Part shown: one piece after another, positions 10,001-18,705 of the stretch
Position numbering within the stretch: position 1 is the stretch's first letter
Layout of the letters: the number at the start of each line of letters is the position of its first letter
Assembly: GCA_949288715.1 (NCBI GenBank)
Contig: CASELH010000003.1
Coordinates: 19,251 to 83,250 of the forward strand
Length of the DNA: 64,000 bases
Direction: 5' to 3'
DNA from: an uncultured Bacteroides sp.
Lineage (GTDB): Bacteria > Bacteroidota > Bacteroidia > Bacteroidales > Bacteroidaceae
Position numbers and translations under genes: made by a program
The notes under the pieces: generated by a model
Databases searched by the model: none
Seen by the model: only the letters and a program-made list of their open reading frames with translations
Told to the model about the DNA's origin: nothing

Positions 10001-10318
10001 GTCATCCGCATAATACACTCGCCCGCCCAGCTCAGTACTGATGGCCAAATCGATGTACTCGTTCTCCATATGAATCATAGGATGAGACACATCCCGCTTG
10101 TCCCGCGTCAAACCATCGTCAAACGGGTAGGGATAAATGCGGCGTTGCACGCCTTGATGCGACCGGCCCTCGTAAAAACGGGGCATCACGTTGGGAACCT
10201 CCTGCCGGTAGGATGGAACGGTGTACTCTTTCTCCTCCAGCTTCACTTCGTCTGACGTTTGCGCACACAAAGGCAAGGCGCAAACAACGGACAAACACAT
10301 TAAAGCAAATTTGTTCAT
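7040..10318 (-). CDS. DUF5107 domain protein with C-terminal TPR array
   Basis: A 1092-residue exported protein with an N-terminal signal peptide cleaved after ALPLCA (no lipobox). Residues of about 60-370 hold a beta-sandwich domain of the DUF5107 type, with ELGGRVYY, AWGFPHHHGPNTVENMGYE and the conserved aromatic patches of a galactose-mutarotase-like fold. From about residue 480 to the end there are many 34-residue TPR helical repeats (for example PYYLGNLYFEYQHRKAVALWEKSLALDD). Such proteins are common in Bacteroidetes glycan loci, with no established enzymatic role known to me. It is probably transcribed with the two downstream glycosidases. Confidence 0.85.
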   Translation of the reverse strand: MNKFALMCLSVVCALPLCAQTSDEVKLEEKEYTVPSYRQEVPNVMPRFYEGRSHQGVQRRIYPYPFDDGLTRDKRDVSHPMIHMENEYIDLAISTELGGRVYYADDKTNNYNYLYHNHVVKPSLIGMQGNWISGSLAWGFPHHHGPNTVENMGYEIEENEDGSKTVWIRSWDRLHRMEVVVGYTVFPGSSILEMTIHPRNRTAIANSFLFWANPAVHCDSAYQVIFPPSVKYVTYHGKNQMTSWPIADSWFNGYDFTGMDISWWKNTRVPSSFFSWDPQEDYFCGYDHNKEAGTAWIGNHYVSPGMKYWADGNNANGLKTNEGLTDNDGRYIELMAGFYTDNQPDYSWLQPYETKIGKMVWFPIRELGGLKYANRHGALNYFIEGNRLDYRLNSTSLYAGAEAVVLAGGKEIVRKKMDISPASPQKVECMLPSGVGENDLTLRLVDATGRVLLEYIPADHVVKDAERPEPLKPFVKPEEMKSVEELYLAGLRLDQFYNANVDPMPYYEEALKRDPENYDVNTQLGIRSIKRYDWDSAEKYLRTAVKRITSNYTRPKDGEALYYLGIVLREKGMYKEAYDCFYRASWSYAWHTASYFQLASMDCVKQDYVTALNHLDLSLSTNTDNMRATDLKAYALRKLGKTDEAKSLLAQALDTCKIDLMAQNELYVMSREQNVLDKLNAWMINNVQIYLELSFEYAQVADYEEASNILKRLADKGNTYPMLYYALGYYAEKQGNKDEALAYYKQASGMPSDYCYPFRWEDVDILEAAMAMNPSDAKAPYYLGNLYFEYQHRKAVALWEKSLALDDTFYITWRNLALAYDEEGDKAKALEYMNKAVECNSQDARLLFELDELNDANKLSPEKKYQLLKKNERVVKQRPETVLRLATRAMEAGHYEDAIDIMDNNFIIESEGAREQQDNYLNSYLVLAMQQVKKGKYEAANRNLEKALAYPIGLYGRSVYAKIYYTAGVVAQLQGDETRAKEMFNQAVEVNADRDMEAVYYRAMALKELGKDTDAKALLEGILANLGKESTAFFSQFGGGSDLDARKSENLYYEGLANEGLGNKEVAKQKYREALKLNPANVWSKVHLEFID

Positions 10319-10409
10319 GGCATATTAATTAAAAAAATGAGAATAGAAATAACTTCCTTTCTATTATACACCACGTCCACGCAGGCCAAGTCCGACCTTA
10401 AACACATTA

Positions 10410-10417
10410 CAAATGTA
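10410..10417 (-). promoter_or_regulatory. Possible -7 element upstream of the DUF5107-TPR gene
   Basis: TACATTTG on the minus strand, 92 nt before the start at 10318, in the 311-bp gap after susD. No well-placed -33 TTG was checked. The downstream genes may instead be read from the susC promoter. Confidence 0.35.
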
Positions 10418-10567
10418 ACACATTCATGGACATGACTAATAAATGTTCAAATTAAAAAAACATAAATAGGCAGACAAGTCCTGTGGTATTAAGAACCTAT
10501 TCTAATTTTGCATGAAGAAAATTACACGCATGGCTGCAAATCCATGTTTTTAAAGAGAAGATTTCCC

Positions 10568-10610
10568 GTACCCCATACACAAAGCCATTCCGGTCTCAAG
10601 CATGGGGTAC
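10568..10610 (-). terminator. Stem-loop after the first susD
   Basis: GTACCCCAT (10568-10576) pairs with ATGGGGTAC (10602-10610) around a 25-nt loop, 20 bp past the susD stop. There is no U-tract directly after it. It may be a processing or attenuation point between the abundant susCD message and the enzyme genes. Confidence 0.4.
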
Positions 10611-10629
10611 AGGATATCCCGAAAACAAA

Positions 10630-12114
10630 TCAATTATTCAGGTTCGGATTCAACAGGCCGTCATGCTGGGGAATCGGGAAAAGGTAAACATCCTCCGTAA
10701 TGGCATTGAGCGGCGGATTGTCTGCCGGATCTCTCTTGGCCACAACGTCGGCCAGCATCTCCAGACGCACAAGGTCGAACCAGCGGACACGTTCGCCACA
10801 CAATTCCCAGGCACGCTCGTCCACACACTTGTTGGCAAAGTCCTCAGCCGACAGGCCGCTGTAAGTGGGCAGCCCCGCACGTGTGCGGATGGTGTTCAAG
10901 CATTCGTAAGCCAACGCGTCCACACCTTCGCCCGAACGGGCCTTGGCCTCGGCGTATGTCAACGCGGTCTGGGTAAAGCGCAGCATGCGCATGGGGATAT
11001 TCGATTCCGAATTAAAAAAGTTGGCAGATGCCGGGTCCTGCATCAGCTTCCGGTAATACGGGCGCGGATTGGCCAGTTGCTGCCAGGTGTAATGCGTACC
11101 GTCCTGCGAGGTAAACTCAAGAGCAAACGTAGCATCCTTACGGGGGCCTTCGGGGAACTCATTGTAGAACGTCATTTCAGCAAACACCACATCCCAACCG
11201 CCAATTTCGCCGGGATAAGCCCAGTAAGCATACATGGCGTTGCCGTGGCCGGTGGAACGATTGCAAGGGATGACCCAGATGTCTTCTTTGTTGATGATAT
11301 TGGGGTCGGACTCGTCATTGCCGTACAGCACGTCATACGAATCTTCAAAATCGAAGCCATACAGAGCACGATTGTCCAGCACCTGCTTGGCGGTGGAAGC
11401 GGCCAGCGAATATTTATCGGTTTCCTTCAAGGGCCAACCGGCTTCGGCCAGATATACCTCGGCCAGCAGAGCCAAAGCCGTGCCTTTGTTGGGACGGCCG
11501 TCCTCACCGTTCCGGCGTGCATCGGGAAGAACGTTGATAGCGTCGGTCAGGTCCTGCTCAATCCGGTCGTAGATGTCTCTTATTGAAACTTTCTCCATGG
11601 AGACATTTTCTTCGTTATACGCCGAGGTCAAAACCAAGGGCACTTCGCCGTGCATTCTCACCAGCCAGAAATAGCTTGCGGCACGGATAAACCGGGCCTC
11701 AGCAGCAATCTGCTCAATCACGTCCGGGTCACCGCTGCACGACTGATATTTCTCAAGCACATTGTTGGCCCCCTGGATGGCCTTGTAACAGCCTTGGAAA
11801 ACGGAAGGAATACTCGTATTCGTATCCTTCACATCAAAACGGTCAAATTCCTGGGTGTTACCCGTGCCCGGAGGGCAAGTCAGGTCGTCGCCGCCCAGAG
11901 TCGTCTCGGTAGCCCAGCCGTTAGTAAAGCCGTAAGCCCACGTAGAACTCCAGCCGGTGTAGGCACCCGTCAATGCCGATTCCAGTCCGTTCTGTTCGGC
12001 CAATACATTATCAAACACTTTGCCTCGGGTATCTTCTTCCAAGAAGTCGGAACAAGCTGTCTGTCCGAATAGTACCAAGGCTGCACATGTATATATTGCA
12101 AAATTCTTTTTCAT
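10630..12114 (-). CDS. SusD/RagB-family surface glycan-binding lipoprotein (locus 1)
   Basis: A 494-residue lipoprotein that would form the lid of the SusC transporter and bind the glycan at the cell surface. It has a signal peptide with lipobox QTAC (Cys21). Typical SusD features follow: DFLEEDTRGKVF near the N-terminus, the TPR-like region AIQGANNVLEKY and AAEARFIRAASYFWLVRMHGEVPLV, and the C-terminal ERAWELCGERVRWFDLVRL. It ends ...FPIPQHDGLLNPNLNN, as in many RagB/SusD proteins. It lies 50 bp after susC. Confidence 0.93.
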   Translation of the reverse strand: MKKNFAIYTCAALVLFGQTACSDFLEEDTRGKVFDNVLAEQNGLESALTGAYTGWSSTWAYGFTNGWATETTLGGDDLTCPPGTGNTQEFDRFDVKDTNTSIPSVFQGCYKAIQGANNVLEKYQSCSGDPDVIEQIAAEARFIRAASYFWLVRMHGEVPLVLTSAYNEENVSMEKVSIRDIYDRIEQDLTDAINVLPDARRNGEDGRPNKGTALALLAEVYLAEAGWPLKETDKYSLAASTAKQVLDNRALYGFDFEDSYDVLYGNDESDPNIINKEDIWVIPCNRSTGHGNAMYAYWAYPGEIGGWDVVFAEMTFYNEFPEGPRKDATFALEFTSQDGTHYTWQQLANPRPYYRKLMQDPASANFFNSESNIPMRMLRFTQTALTYAEAKARSGEGVDALAYECLNTIRTRAGLPTYSGLSAEDFANKCVDERAWELCGERVRWFDLVRLEMLADVVAKRDPADNPPLNAITEDVYLFPIPQHDGLLNPNLNN

Positions 12115-12164
12115 GACATCGTTAATTTAAAATGGTTCATTCAATAATAGGCATCTCCTTGTCA

Positions 12165-15100
12165 TCAGAAAGTGATATTAAGCCCGATGGTGTACGTCTT
12201 GGAGTTGGGGTAAGCACCATAATCGATGCCCTGCTGAACATCGGAAGTGCTGCCGCCCACGTTGCTCGACTCGGGGTCGATTCCCTTATACTTGGTGATG
12301 GTGAACAAGTTGGTGGCACTTACGGACACCCTGAAGTCTGCCAAGTTCTTTACCTTGAAGTCGTAACTCAGGCTCAGATTCTTCAAACGCAAGTAGTTGG
12401 CATTTTCCAAAAACATGGTAGACTGCGGTTCCCACTTGCTGCTGGCACTCCATGCCGGTAGCCAGGCATTTTCATTTCCGGGCTGGTAGCGGTCTTTGAT
12501 TTCGGCCAGAGTGGCATAGCGGGCATCGCGGTCGCCCATCAAGTGCAAGGCCCGCGTAAAGTTCAGCTTGTCGGCACCGAACGAACCTTGGAAGAAAGCA
12601 TTCAGCGTAAAGCCCTTGTAAGTCACCGTGTTGTTCCAACCCAGCGAGTACTTCGGCATACCGCAACCGATGATCTGGTAATCGGAGCCGTCTATCGAAT
12701 GGTTTCCATCCAAGTCTTCATAACGGGCATCACCCGGCTTGCAACCAAACAAGGCAGCTTCCTCAGCCTGGTCTTCACGCCACGGCCCTAAGTACTTCAA
12801 GCCCCACAAAGAGCCCAAGGACTCTCCCTCTTGGTAAACAAATACCGGCTGGCCGTTCAGACCGGTCACATCAGTGTAGTCAAAGATGCGGGTTTCGTCG
12901 CCCAAGTTGGTCACCTTGTTTTTCACCGACGAGAAGTTGAACGTGCTTTCCCAACCCCAGTCTTTGGTGGAAATGATGTTGGCCGTGATGTTGAATTCGA
13001 TACCCTTATTCTCAATATCGCCCACGTTGGAAACGATGCTGCCGCCACCCAAGAAATAGGGCACCGATTTGTTCAGCAGCAAGTCACTCGTATGCTTCTG
13101 GAAGTAGTCAAACTCAATGTTCAGACGGTTGTTGAAGAAACCCATCTCGATACCTAGATCCAACTGCTTGGTGGTCTCCCACTTCAGGTCCGTGTTGCCT
13201 GGATTACCCATGCGGATGCCGTTGGTACGGGAAGCCGTGGTGAAGGGGAAGTTGATGTCGTCATAAGTGGCCAACGTGGCGTAAGACGAAATGGCCTGGC
13301 TACCGGTCAGACCCCAGCTGGCACGCAGTTTCAGTTTGTCGAACACGTTCAAGTTCTGCATGAACTCCTCATTGCCCAAGTTCCAGGCCACGGCGAATGC
13401 GGGGAACGTACTGAAGCGGTTGCCTTTAGCAAACTTGGAAGAACCGTCGCGGCGTACCGACACAGAGAACAGGTACTTGTCCATCAACGTGTAGTTCACA
13501 CGACCCAGATAAGACAACAAGGCCCACATGGAGTAGTCCGAACCAACAGAGTTAGATGCGGCCTGTGCCAGATTGTCGTACTTCAAATCGGGGAACTTCA
13601 GACTGGATGCGCTGCCGTTCAACGATTCCCACTGATACTTCTGCGTTTCCAAGGCTACCACGGCATTGATGTGGTGGATTTCTTTAAAAGTGCGGTCGTA
13701 GGACAGCTGAGTGGTGGTTTGCAGCGTCACAGCCTGATTGTTGGTCTTCGAAGCACTCGGCGTGTTGTTGGAAGCATAGTTGCCGCTCCAAGTCTTGTTG
13801 TTGTAGAATCCCAAGTCGGCAGCCGCCTGGAAGTCAAGGCTCAGACCGTCGATAATCTCATAACGGGCACCTGCCATCACATTGACAAACGTGCGCGAAC
13901 GCAGGTTTTCCGTGTCATAAAGCAAAGCCAAAGGATTGGTCTTGATAGAACCGGTAGGGTCGGACATCGTATAGCCGCCATTGCCGTCATACGGGTTGGT
14001 TGTCGGGGCCCAAGCCAGCGCCTGTACCACCGGGTTGCCGGTACCGGTACGCGTCTGGTTGTTGCGGCCGTCGCTGTATGTGCCGTTGGCATTGAAGCGG
14101 AACGACAACCTCTTGTTGACCTGCGTATTGACGTTGGCGCGGATGGTGTAACGCTTGAAGCCCGACTCGCGCACAATACCTTCCATATTCAGGAAGTTTC
14201 CGGACACACGGTACTGCGTCTTTTCCGAACCGCCTGAGATGCTCAGCTGATGTTGGTTGGAAACAGCAGTGCGGAACACTGCGTCGTTGTAATCGAAACC
14301 GCCGGTGCGGTAGTACTCGTCGATCTGATCCTGTGCAAACTTCAGGTTTGTGATGCCCATGGCTATGTCATGTTCATTGGCAATCGTGGCAAAATCACCG
14401 GCACTCAACATGTCGTACTTCTTGATCTGATTGGAAATCGATACGCTACCTTGGTAGCTGACAGTTACCTTGCCGTCCTTGTTGCCTCCCTTGGTAGTGA
14501 CCAGAACAACGCCGTTGGCACCACGCGAACCGTAGATGGCCGTAGAGGAGGCGTCCTTCAGCACTTCGATGGACTGGATGTCATTAGGATTCAGCAGGTT
14601 GAAGTCGGCTCCCACAAAACCGTCGATCACGAACAACGGACTGTTGTCGCCCAGCACGGAGTTGGCACCACGGATACGAATGCGCACATCACCACCGGGG
14701 GCACCTACCGTATTCGAAATCTGAATGCCAGCTGCACGGCCTTGCAGGGCCTCGTCAATACGGGTCACATTCTGGTTTGCGTATGAATCGTTGCTCACCG
14801 AAGACAAAGAACCCGTCAAGTCGCTCTTGCGGGCCGTACCATAACCAATGACCACCACTTCGTCCAACGTTTCGTTGTCCTCTGCCAACGAGACGTTCAA
14901 TACCGTCTGCCCGTTTACGGGCACATCTTGCGTCACAAAACCGATGTAAGAAATGGTAAGCACCGCATCGGAAGGAACCGAAAGGCTGAAGTTACCATCG
15001 ATGTCGGTAATGGTTCCCACACTCGTGTTACCTTTCAACACGACATTCACACCCGGCAAGGGACTGTTGTCCGTCCCGCTCGCCACTGTACCTTTTACCT

Positions 15101-15170
15101 GTATGTTCTGCGCATACACGGAAGCTAAGGTCAAGCCCAACATAAACAAAACCGATAAAAGCTTTTTCAT
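12165..15170 (-). CDS. SusC/RagA-family TonB-dependent outer membrane transporter (locus 1)
   Basis: A 1001-residue outer membrane protein with a signal peptide (ending SVYA). It continues with a carboxypeptidase-regulatory-like beta-sandwich (about 23-105, VKGTVASGTDNSPLPGVNVVLKG...) and the DEVVVIGYG motif. The plug domain follows (ALQGRAAGIQI ... IRGANSVLGDNSPLFVIDG ... VLKDASSTAIYGSRGANGVVLVTTK), then a long beta-barrel ending in aromatic F (YTIGLNITF). It imports oligosaccharides with SusD. It is the first gene of locus 1, behind a canonical promoter. No adjacent HTCS or ECF sigma/anti-sigma gene is visible, so the regulator must be elsewhere. Confidence 0.94.
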   Translation of the reverse strand: MKKLLSVLFMLGLTLASVYAQNIQVKGTVASGTDNSPLPGVNVVLKGNTSVGTITDIDGNFSLSVPSDAVLTISYIGFVTQDVPVNGQTVLNVSLAEDNETLDEVVVIGYGTARKSDLTGSLSSVSNDSYANQNVTRIDEALQGRAAGIQISNTVGAPGGDVRIRIRGANSVLGDNSPLFVIDGFVGADFNLLNPNDIQSIEVLKDASSTAIYGSRGANGVVLVTTKGGNKDGKVTVSYQGSVSISNQIKKYDMLSAGDFATIANEHDIAMGITNLKFAQDQIDEYYRTGGFDYNDAVFRTAVSNQHQLSISGGSEKTQYRVSGNFLNMEGIVRESGFKRYTIRANVNTQVNKRLSFRFNANGTYSDGRNNQTRTGTGNPVVQALAWAPTTNPYDGNGGYTMSDPTGSIKTNPLALLYDTENLRSRTFVNVMAGARYEIIDGLSLDFQAAADLGFYNNKTWSGNYASNNTPSASKTNNQAVTLQTTTQLSYDRTFKEIHHINAVVALETQKYQWESLNGSASSLKFPDLKYDNLAQAASNSVGSDYSMWALLSYLGRVNYTLMDKYLFSVSVRRDGSSKFAKGNRFSTFPAFAVAWNLGNEEFMQNLNVFDKLKLRASWGLTGSQAISSYATLATYDDINFPFTTASRTNGIRMGNPGNTDLKWETTKQLDLGIEMGFFNNRLNIEFDYFQKHTSDLLLNKSVPYFLGGGSIVSNVGDIENKGIEFNITANIISTKDWGWESTFNFSSVKNKVTNLGDETRIFDYTDVTGLNGQPVFVYQEGESLGSLWGLKYLGPWREDQAEEAALFGCKPGDARYEDLDGNHSIDGSDYQIIGCGMPKYSLGWNNTVTYKGFTLNAFFQGSFGADKLNFTRALHLMGDRDARYATLAEIKDRYQPGNENAWLPAWSASSKWEPQSTMFLENANYLRLKNLSLSYDFKVKNLADFRVSVSATNLFTITKYKGIDPESSNVGGSTSDVQQGIDYGAYPNSKTYTIGLNITF

Positions 15171-15239
15171 GTGTCAGAATTTGATTGTGTTTGGTTTAAT
15201 TAAGATTAACTATTCTCGTGTTCCAGTATTAGAACTCTG

Positions 15240-15270
15240 CAAATATATATCACAATATAACAAAATCAAA
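15240..15270 (-). promoter_or_regulatory. Promoter of the first susC
   Basis: On the minus strand TTTG (15270-15267), then 19 bases, then TATATTTG (15247-15240). The leader to the ATG at 15170 would be about 65 nt. Confidence 0.7.
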
Positions 15271-15459
15271 GGAATATTCAATTAAAAAAACTTATTGTTT
15301 GATTTTCAGCAGAATTTCATCCGCCATTCACAGATGAGGCTTGTCCTCCTAACTTTTTTACGCCTCCCGGGAACTGGCAAATATTTGCCTGACTACGAAT
15401 TCGAAAAGGAACCGGACACTACTTTACGGAAAACGACCTTCCCTATACCTTATCCGATA

Positions 15460-15534
15460 TTTTTCCTTTCCATAGCAAAAAACGACAAAAGGAGCAGATA
15501 AGGACCGGGTAAGGAGAAGGTAAGGAGCGGGTAG
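15460..15534 (-). repeat. 11-bp tetrad array, copy d (TTACC class)
   Basis: Read on the plus strand: CCATAG (15470-15475) with its hairpin, then the units GGAGCAGATAA (15491), GGACCGGGTAA (15502), GGAGAAGGTAA (15513) and GGAGCGGGTAG (15524), each exactly 11 bp. It lies in the 545-bp region between the divergent susC and acetyltransferase genes. The only other features found there are the two promoters. Confidence 0.85.
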
Positions 15535-15657
15535 GTATAAGATTTGCAATGATTCTTTACCAATAGGAGCGACGGCGTTCCGACAAACAGCGCCCGAAAG
15601 GCGAATGAGAAAAAGACCAGAAGATAACAATACTGCCACGCTGACGGAAAAAAGCAC

Positions 15658-15665
15658 TACCTTTG
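15658..15665 (+). promoter_or_regulatory. -7 element of the acetyltransferase gene
   Basis: TACCTTTG, 51 nt before the ATG at 15716. This makes the longer reading frame starting at 15605 unlikely, because that start would lie upstream of the transcript. Confidence 0.5.
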
Positions 15666-15715
15666 CACGGCGAAACAACAGGACAGCCATCGATAATAAA
15701 ACGGCAAATACACTT

Positions 15716-16207
15716 ATGATTAGCATCCGCAAAGCCCAAGCAGAAGATTTGGGCACCTTAATGGACATCTTTGAACAAGGGAAACGCATCATGCGGGAGA
15801 ACGGCAACCTGCGGCAATGGACCGGCGGATATCCCCAAGCCTCCACCGTACTGAACGACATTGCCAACGGGAATTGCTACGTCTGCCAAGGCGGGCAGGG
15901 CGAAGCGGTAGGCACCTTTGCCTTCATCCCGGGCAAGGAGCCTACCTATACACACATCTATCAAGGGAAATGGCTGGACGACACCCGCCCCTATGCCACC
16001 CTGCACCGCCTGACAAGCACCATGGACAGCCACGGGGTAGCGGCCGCCTGCCTGGACTGGTGCTACCGCCAGATACCGAACTTGCGGGCAGATACGCACC
16101 GCGACAACCACATTCTGCAGCACATCTTGCAGAAGCACGGATTCCATTATTGTGGCATCATCTACCTGGCCAATGGGGACGAGAGGCTGGCTTACCAGAA
16201 ACTGTGA
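15716..16207 (+). CDS. GNAT-family N-acetyltransferase
   Basis: A 163-residue cytoplasmic protein beginning MISIRKAQAEDLGTLMDIF, the usual GNAT N-terminus. The acetyl-CoA region is spread over HRLTSTMDSHGVAAACLDWCYRQIPNLRADTHRDNHILQHILQKHGFHYCGI, with the family-typical DTHRDN and the 'KHGFHYCG' end. The acceptor substrate is unknown. I chose the ATG at 15716 because it follows a -7 box and begins the conserved domain. It converges on the RecQ-like gene, with 27 bp between the two stops. Confidence 0.85.
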   Translation: MISIRKAQAEDLGTLMDIFEQGKRIMRENGNLRQWTGGYPQASTVLNDIANGNCYVCQGGQGEAVGTFAFIPGKEPTYTHIYQGKWLDDTRPYATLHRLTSTMDSHGVAAACLDWCYRQIPNLRADTHRDNHILQHILQKHGFHYCGIIYLANGDERLAYQKL

Positions 16208-16234
16208 ACGCGGTACCGACCTCCCCCAAGGCGC

Positions 16235-18670
16235 TTAGGCCTGCCCGGGGAGGTACTTGCGGCGCAATTCATCTACCGGCGTGCCGGTGAAGTAGTCTTC
16301 CACAAAGTCCCAACGCCGGGCATCATCCAGCTTATCCGTGCCAAAAAACAGGGTGAACAGCTCTATCTGCTCCTGGAAAATGCGCTCGTTGGCATCCAGG
16401 ATGAGGTTGCGGTAGGTGCCCGAGGACGCCAGGCTGCACAGCTGTTCGGGGTCGTTGAAGCGCACTGCCACACACGGACTGCCGCCACCCTCTACGCTGA
16501 ACGACAGACAATCGAGCATGGAGAGCAGGTTGAGCAGCATGTTCAAGTCGGAGAACGGGGTGCAGTAGAACGTCAGGCGATCGCCCGCATGGCCTACGAT
16601 GCGCTGGACAAACATCTTCTGGTAGCGCGACAACAATAGGTCGAAGCCACGGGTCACGGTAAACGACAATTCGTTTGACTCCTTCTTCTTGGCGCTGCTG
16701 ATGTAGCTCACGCTCCGCCCCTCTTCGGTGCGCGACTCCAGCAAGGAGCCGATGAAACGCTTGGCCGACCGCACATCCAGATGGTGCTCGGTGAAGACGG
16801 CGCGCAGCTCTTCTTCATCAAAGTGCCCTTTGCTTTTCAGCAAAGCCGTCTTCATAAGCAGCGTAAGGCTCTTGAAGAGGGCATCCAGCTTGGTGCGTAT
16901 GGTCGAGGCATCTTCTTTCAGCAGCACATCGTGCTTGCCCACAAGGACAGCACGCGAGCCTTCGTGCAACGTTCCGTTGTTCAACTTCTGCTTGAATTCT
17001 TTGTATCCCAACTCGGGGAAGCGCTCCTCCCACAGGGCTTCGAGGCGCGCCCGGTACACGCCCTCCTCTACCTTAGTCAGATAGGCAGCATATTCGCGGG
17101 CAAAGGCATCGCCGGTCTTGTCCTGCACATAGCCGTCGGTAAGCAGATTGCGGGGGCTGACGTCTATCAAGGGCTTGCCAAAACGTTGCGCCAAGTCATC
17201 CTCCAGCCACAGCAAGGCGGTCTTTATCAGTTGCCCCAACTCGGCTTCATACTCCAGCTTGTTCTTAGAGCGGGGCAGCTTCACCACAAACTCAAAATCG
17301 GATAGCGACACCTGCATTTCCGGCTTTCCGCCCTTCATGTGGTACACCTCAACCAGCTTCTTCAAGATTAAGTCCAGCTGCTCTTGGCTGATGTTCCCCG
17401 TCTGATGCAGGCGCTTCATGTAGTAGAAATCGCGTTCATGGAAGTCTGTGGCCGAGATGCCGTGTATGCCGTTGTCGCGGGCGGCGCGTCCTATCTCCTG
17501 TATGTAGTCCACAAACGTGCTGGAGGGCGCCACATGATACACGCGGTCAATGTCGCTGATGTCCACCCCCATGCCGAAAGCCTTGGTGGCCACAATGAGC
17601 CGCTTCTCGCCCTCTTTGAATGAGCGCACTATCTCGGCCTTCTGCTCTTTATCTTTTTTCCCGTAATAGGAGGCTACCCAATGCCGGTCGGCAGGACTAA
17701 CCCATGCCTTCAGCCTCATGTCGATGCCGCCGGCAAAGGGATAATAGAGCAACGTCTTATGCCCTTCCAGGAAGTCGGCTATGCGGGCAGAGACTACGCG
17801 CTGCTTGGCCTTGTCGTAGGTTTCGCCTTCCTCTATCTGCATCTGCCTGATGTCAAAGCCAATGTTGCGTCGCTTCACTGTGCCTACATACAGCACGCAG
17901 GGCTCCATCTGCAGCGAGCGGATAGTCTCAAACACCATGTCATTGCCGCCTTGGGGATTCCACACAGCCGTAGCCGTCAGGGCAAACAAGGGGAAGCTGT
18001 AGGCCAAAGCCTGCTTCAAGCTACTCAGATAGCGGCCCAAGAACCAATAATCCACCCGGAACTCCTTGCCCCACGTAGTCACCGTATGGGCCTCATCCAC
18101 AACGACCAGCCCAATGCGCCGGTCGCCTATGAAGTGGTGGATGTCGTAAGACAACAGCAACTCGGGGGAGAGATAAAACAAGTCGACTTCGCCTTCGCGC
18201 ACACGCCGATATGCCTCTGCTTTCTGCTCGGGCGACAAGTCGGACGAAGCGTAATCCACCCGCGCGTAGCCCAGCTCCTGCAAGCTTTCCACCTGGTCTA
18301 CAATCAAGGCCTTCAGCGGCGAGACCACCAAGGTGAGCATACCGTATTGCCGCCCCAGATAGATGGCCGGCAGCTGGAAGAGCAATGACTTTCCGGAACC
18401 GGTGGGAGCGGTAAGCAATATGTTGTCGGCATCAACCTTCCCTTCGCAGGCAGCCTCCGCCTCGCGGATGACGTGCTCTATCAATTGGCCTTGCGACAGG
18501 CAAACCTTATCTTTGCCCTTGAACAGGTCGTCGTACACCTCCAGGTCGCGAAAGTCATCGTAACCATACACTTCTTTCAGCAGGCCGCGCACCTCGGCAC
18601 GGCAATCCTCCGGCACACTGCGCCCGCGCAAGGCGGGCAATGGTCGGGATGTTTTATCGGAAATCTCCAT
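16235..18670 (-). CDS. RecQ-like superfamily 2 DNA helicase
   Basis: An 811-residue ATP-dependent helicase. Motif I is TAPTGSGKS (Lys94), motif Ia is VVSPLKALIVDQ, motif II is DEAH (residues 192-195) and motif III is FALTATA. The C-terminal RecA-like domain carries ATKAFGMGVDISDIDRV and motif VI QEIGRAARD, as in RecQ. After about residue 470 I see no RQC zinc cysteines or HRDC domain, so it is not canonical RecQ. It appears to be one of the divergent RecQ-type helicases with its own long C-terminal region (about 340 residues, unassigned). It follows a small lipoprotein gene by 35 bp on the same strand. Confidence 0.85.
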   Translation of the reverse strand: MEISDKTSRPLPALRGRSVPEDCRAEVRGLLKEVYGYDDFRDLEVYDDLFKGKDKVCLSQGQLIEHVIREAEAACEGKVDADNILLTAPTGSGKSLLFQLPAIYLGRQYGMLTLVVSPLKALIVDQVESLQELGYARVDYASSDLSPEQKAEAYRRVREGEVDLFYLSPELLLSYDIHHFIGDRRIGLVVVDEAHTVTTWGKEFRVDYWFLGRYLSSLKQALAYSFPLFALTATAVWNPQGGNDMVFETIRSLQMEPCVLYVGTVKRRNIGFDIRQMQIEEGETYDKAKQRVVSARIADFLEGHKTLLYYPFAGGIDMRLKAWVSPADRHWVASYYGKKDKEQKAEIVRSFKEGEKRLIVATKAFGMGVDISDIDRVYHVAPSSTFVDYIQEIGRAARDNGIHGISATDFHERDFYYMKRLHQTGNISQEQLDLILKKLVEVYHMKGGKPEMQVSLSDFEFVVKLPRSKNKLEYEAELGQLIKTALLWLEDDLAQRFGKPLIDVSPRNLLTDGYVQDKTGDAFAREYAAYLTKVEEGVYRARLEALWEERFPELGYKEFKQKLNNGTLHEGSRAVLVGKHDVLLKEDASTIRTKLDALFKSLTLLMKTALLKSKGHFDEEELRAVFTEHHLDVRSAKRFIGSLLESRTEEGRSVSYISSAKKKESNELSFTVTRGFDLLLSRYQKMFVQRIVGHAGDRLTFYCTPFSDLNMLLNLLSMLDCLSFSVEGGGSPCVAVRFNDPEQLCSLASSGTYRNLILDANERIFQEQIELFTLFFGTDKLDDARRWDFVEDYFTGTPVDELRRKYLPGQA

Positions 18671-18705
18671 ATACTATTATTATTCAAAAAACAGATGCCT
18701 TGCTC

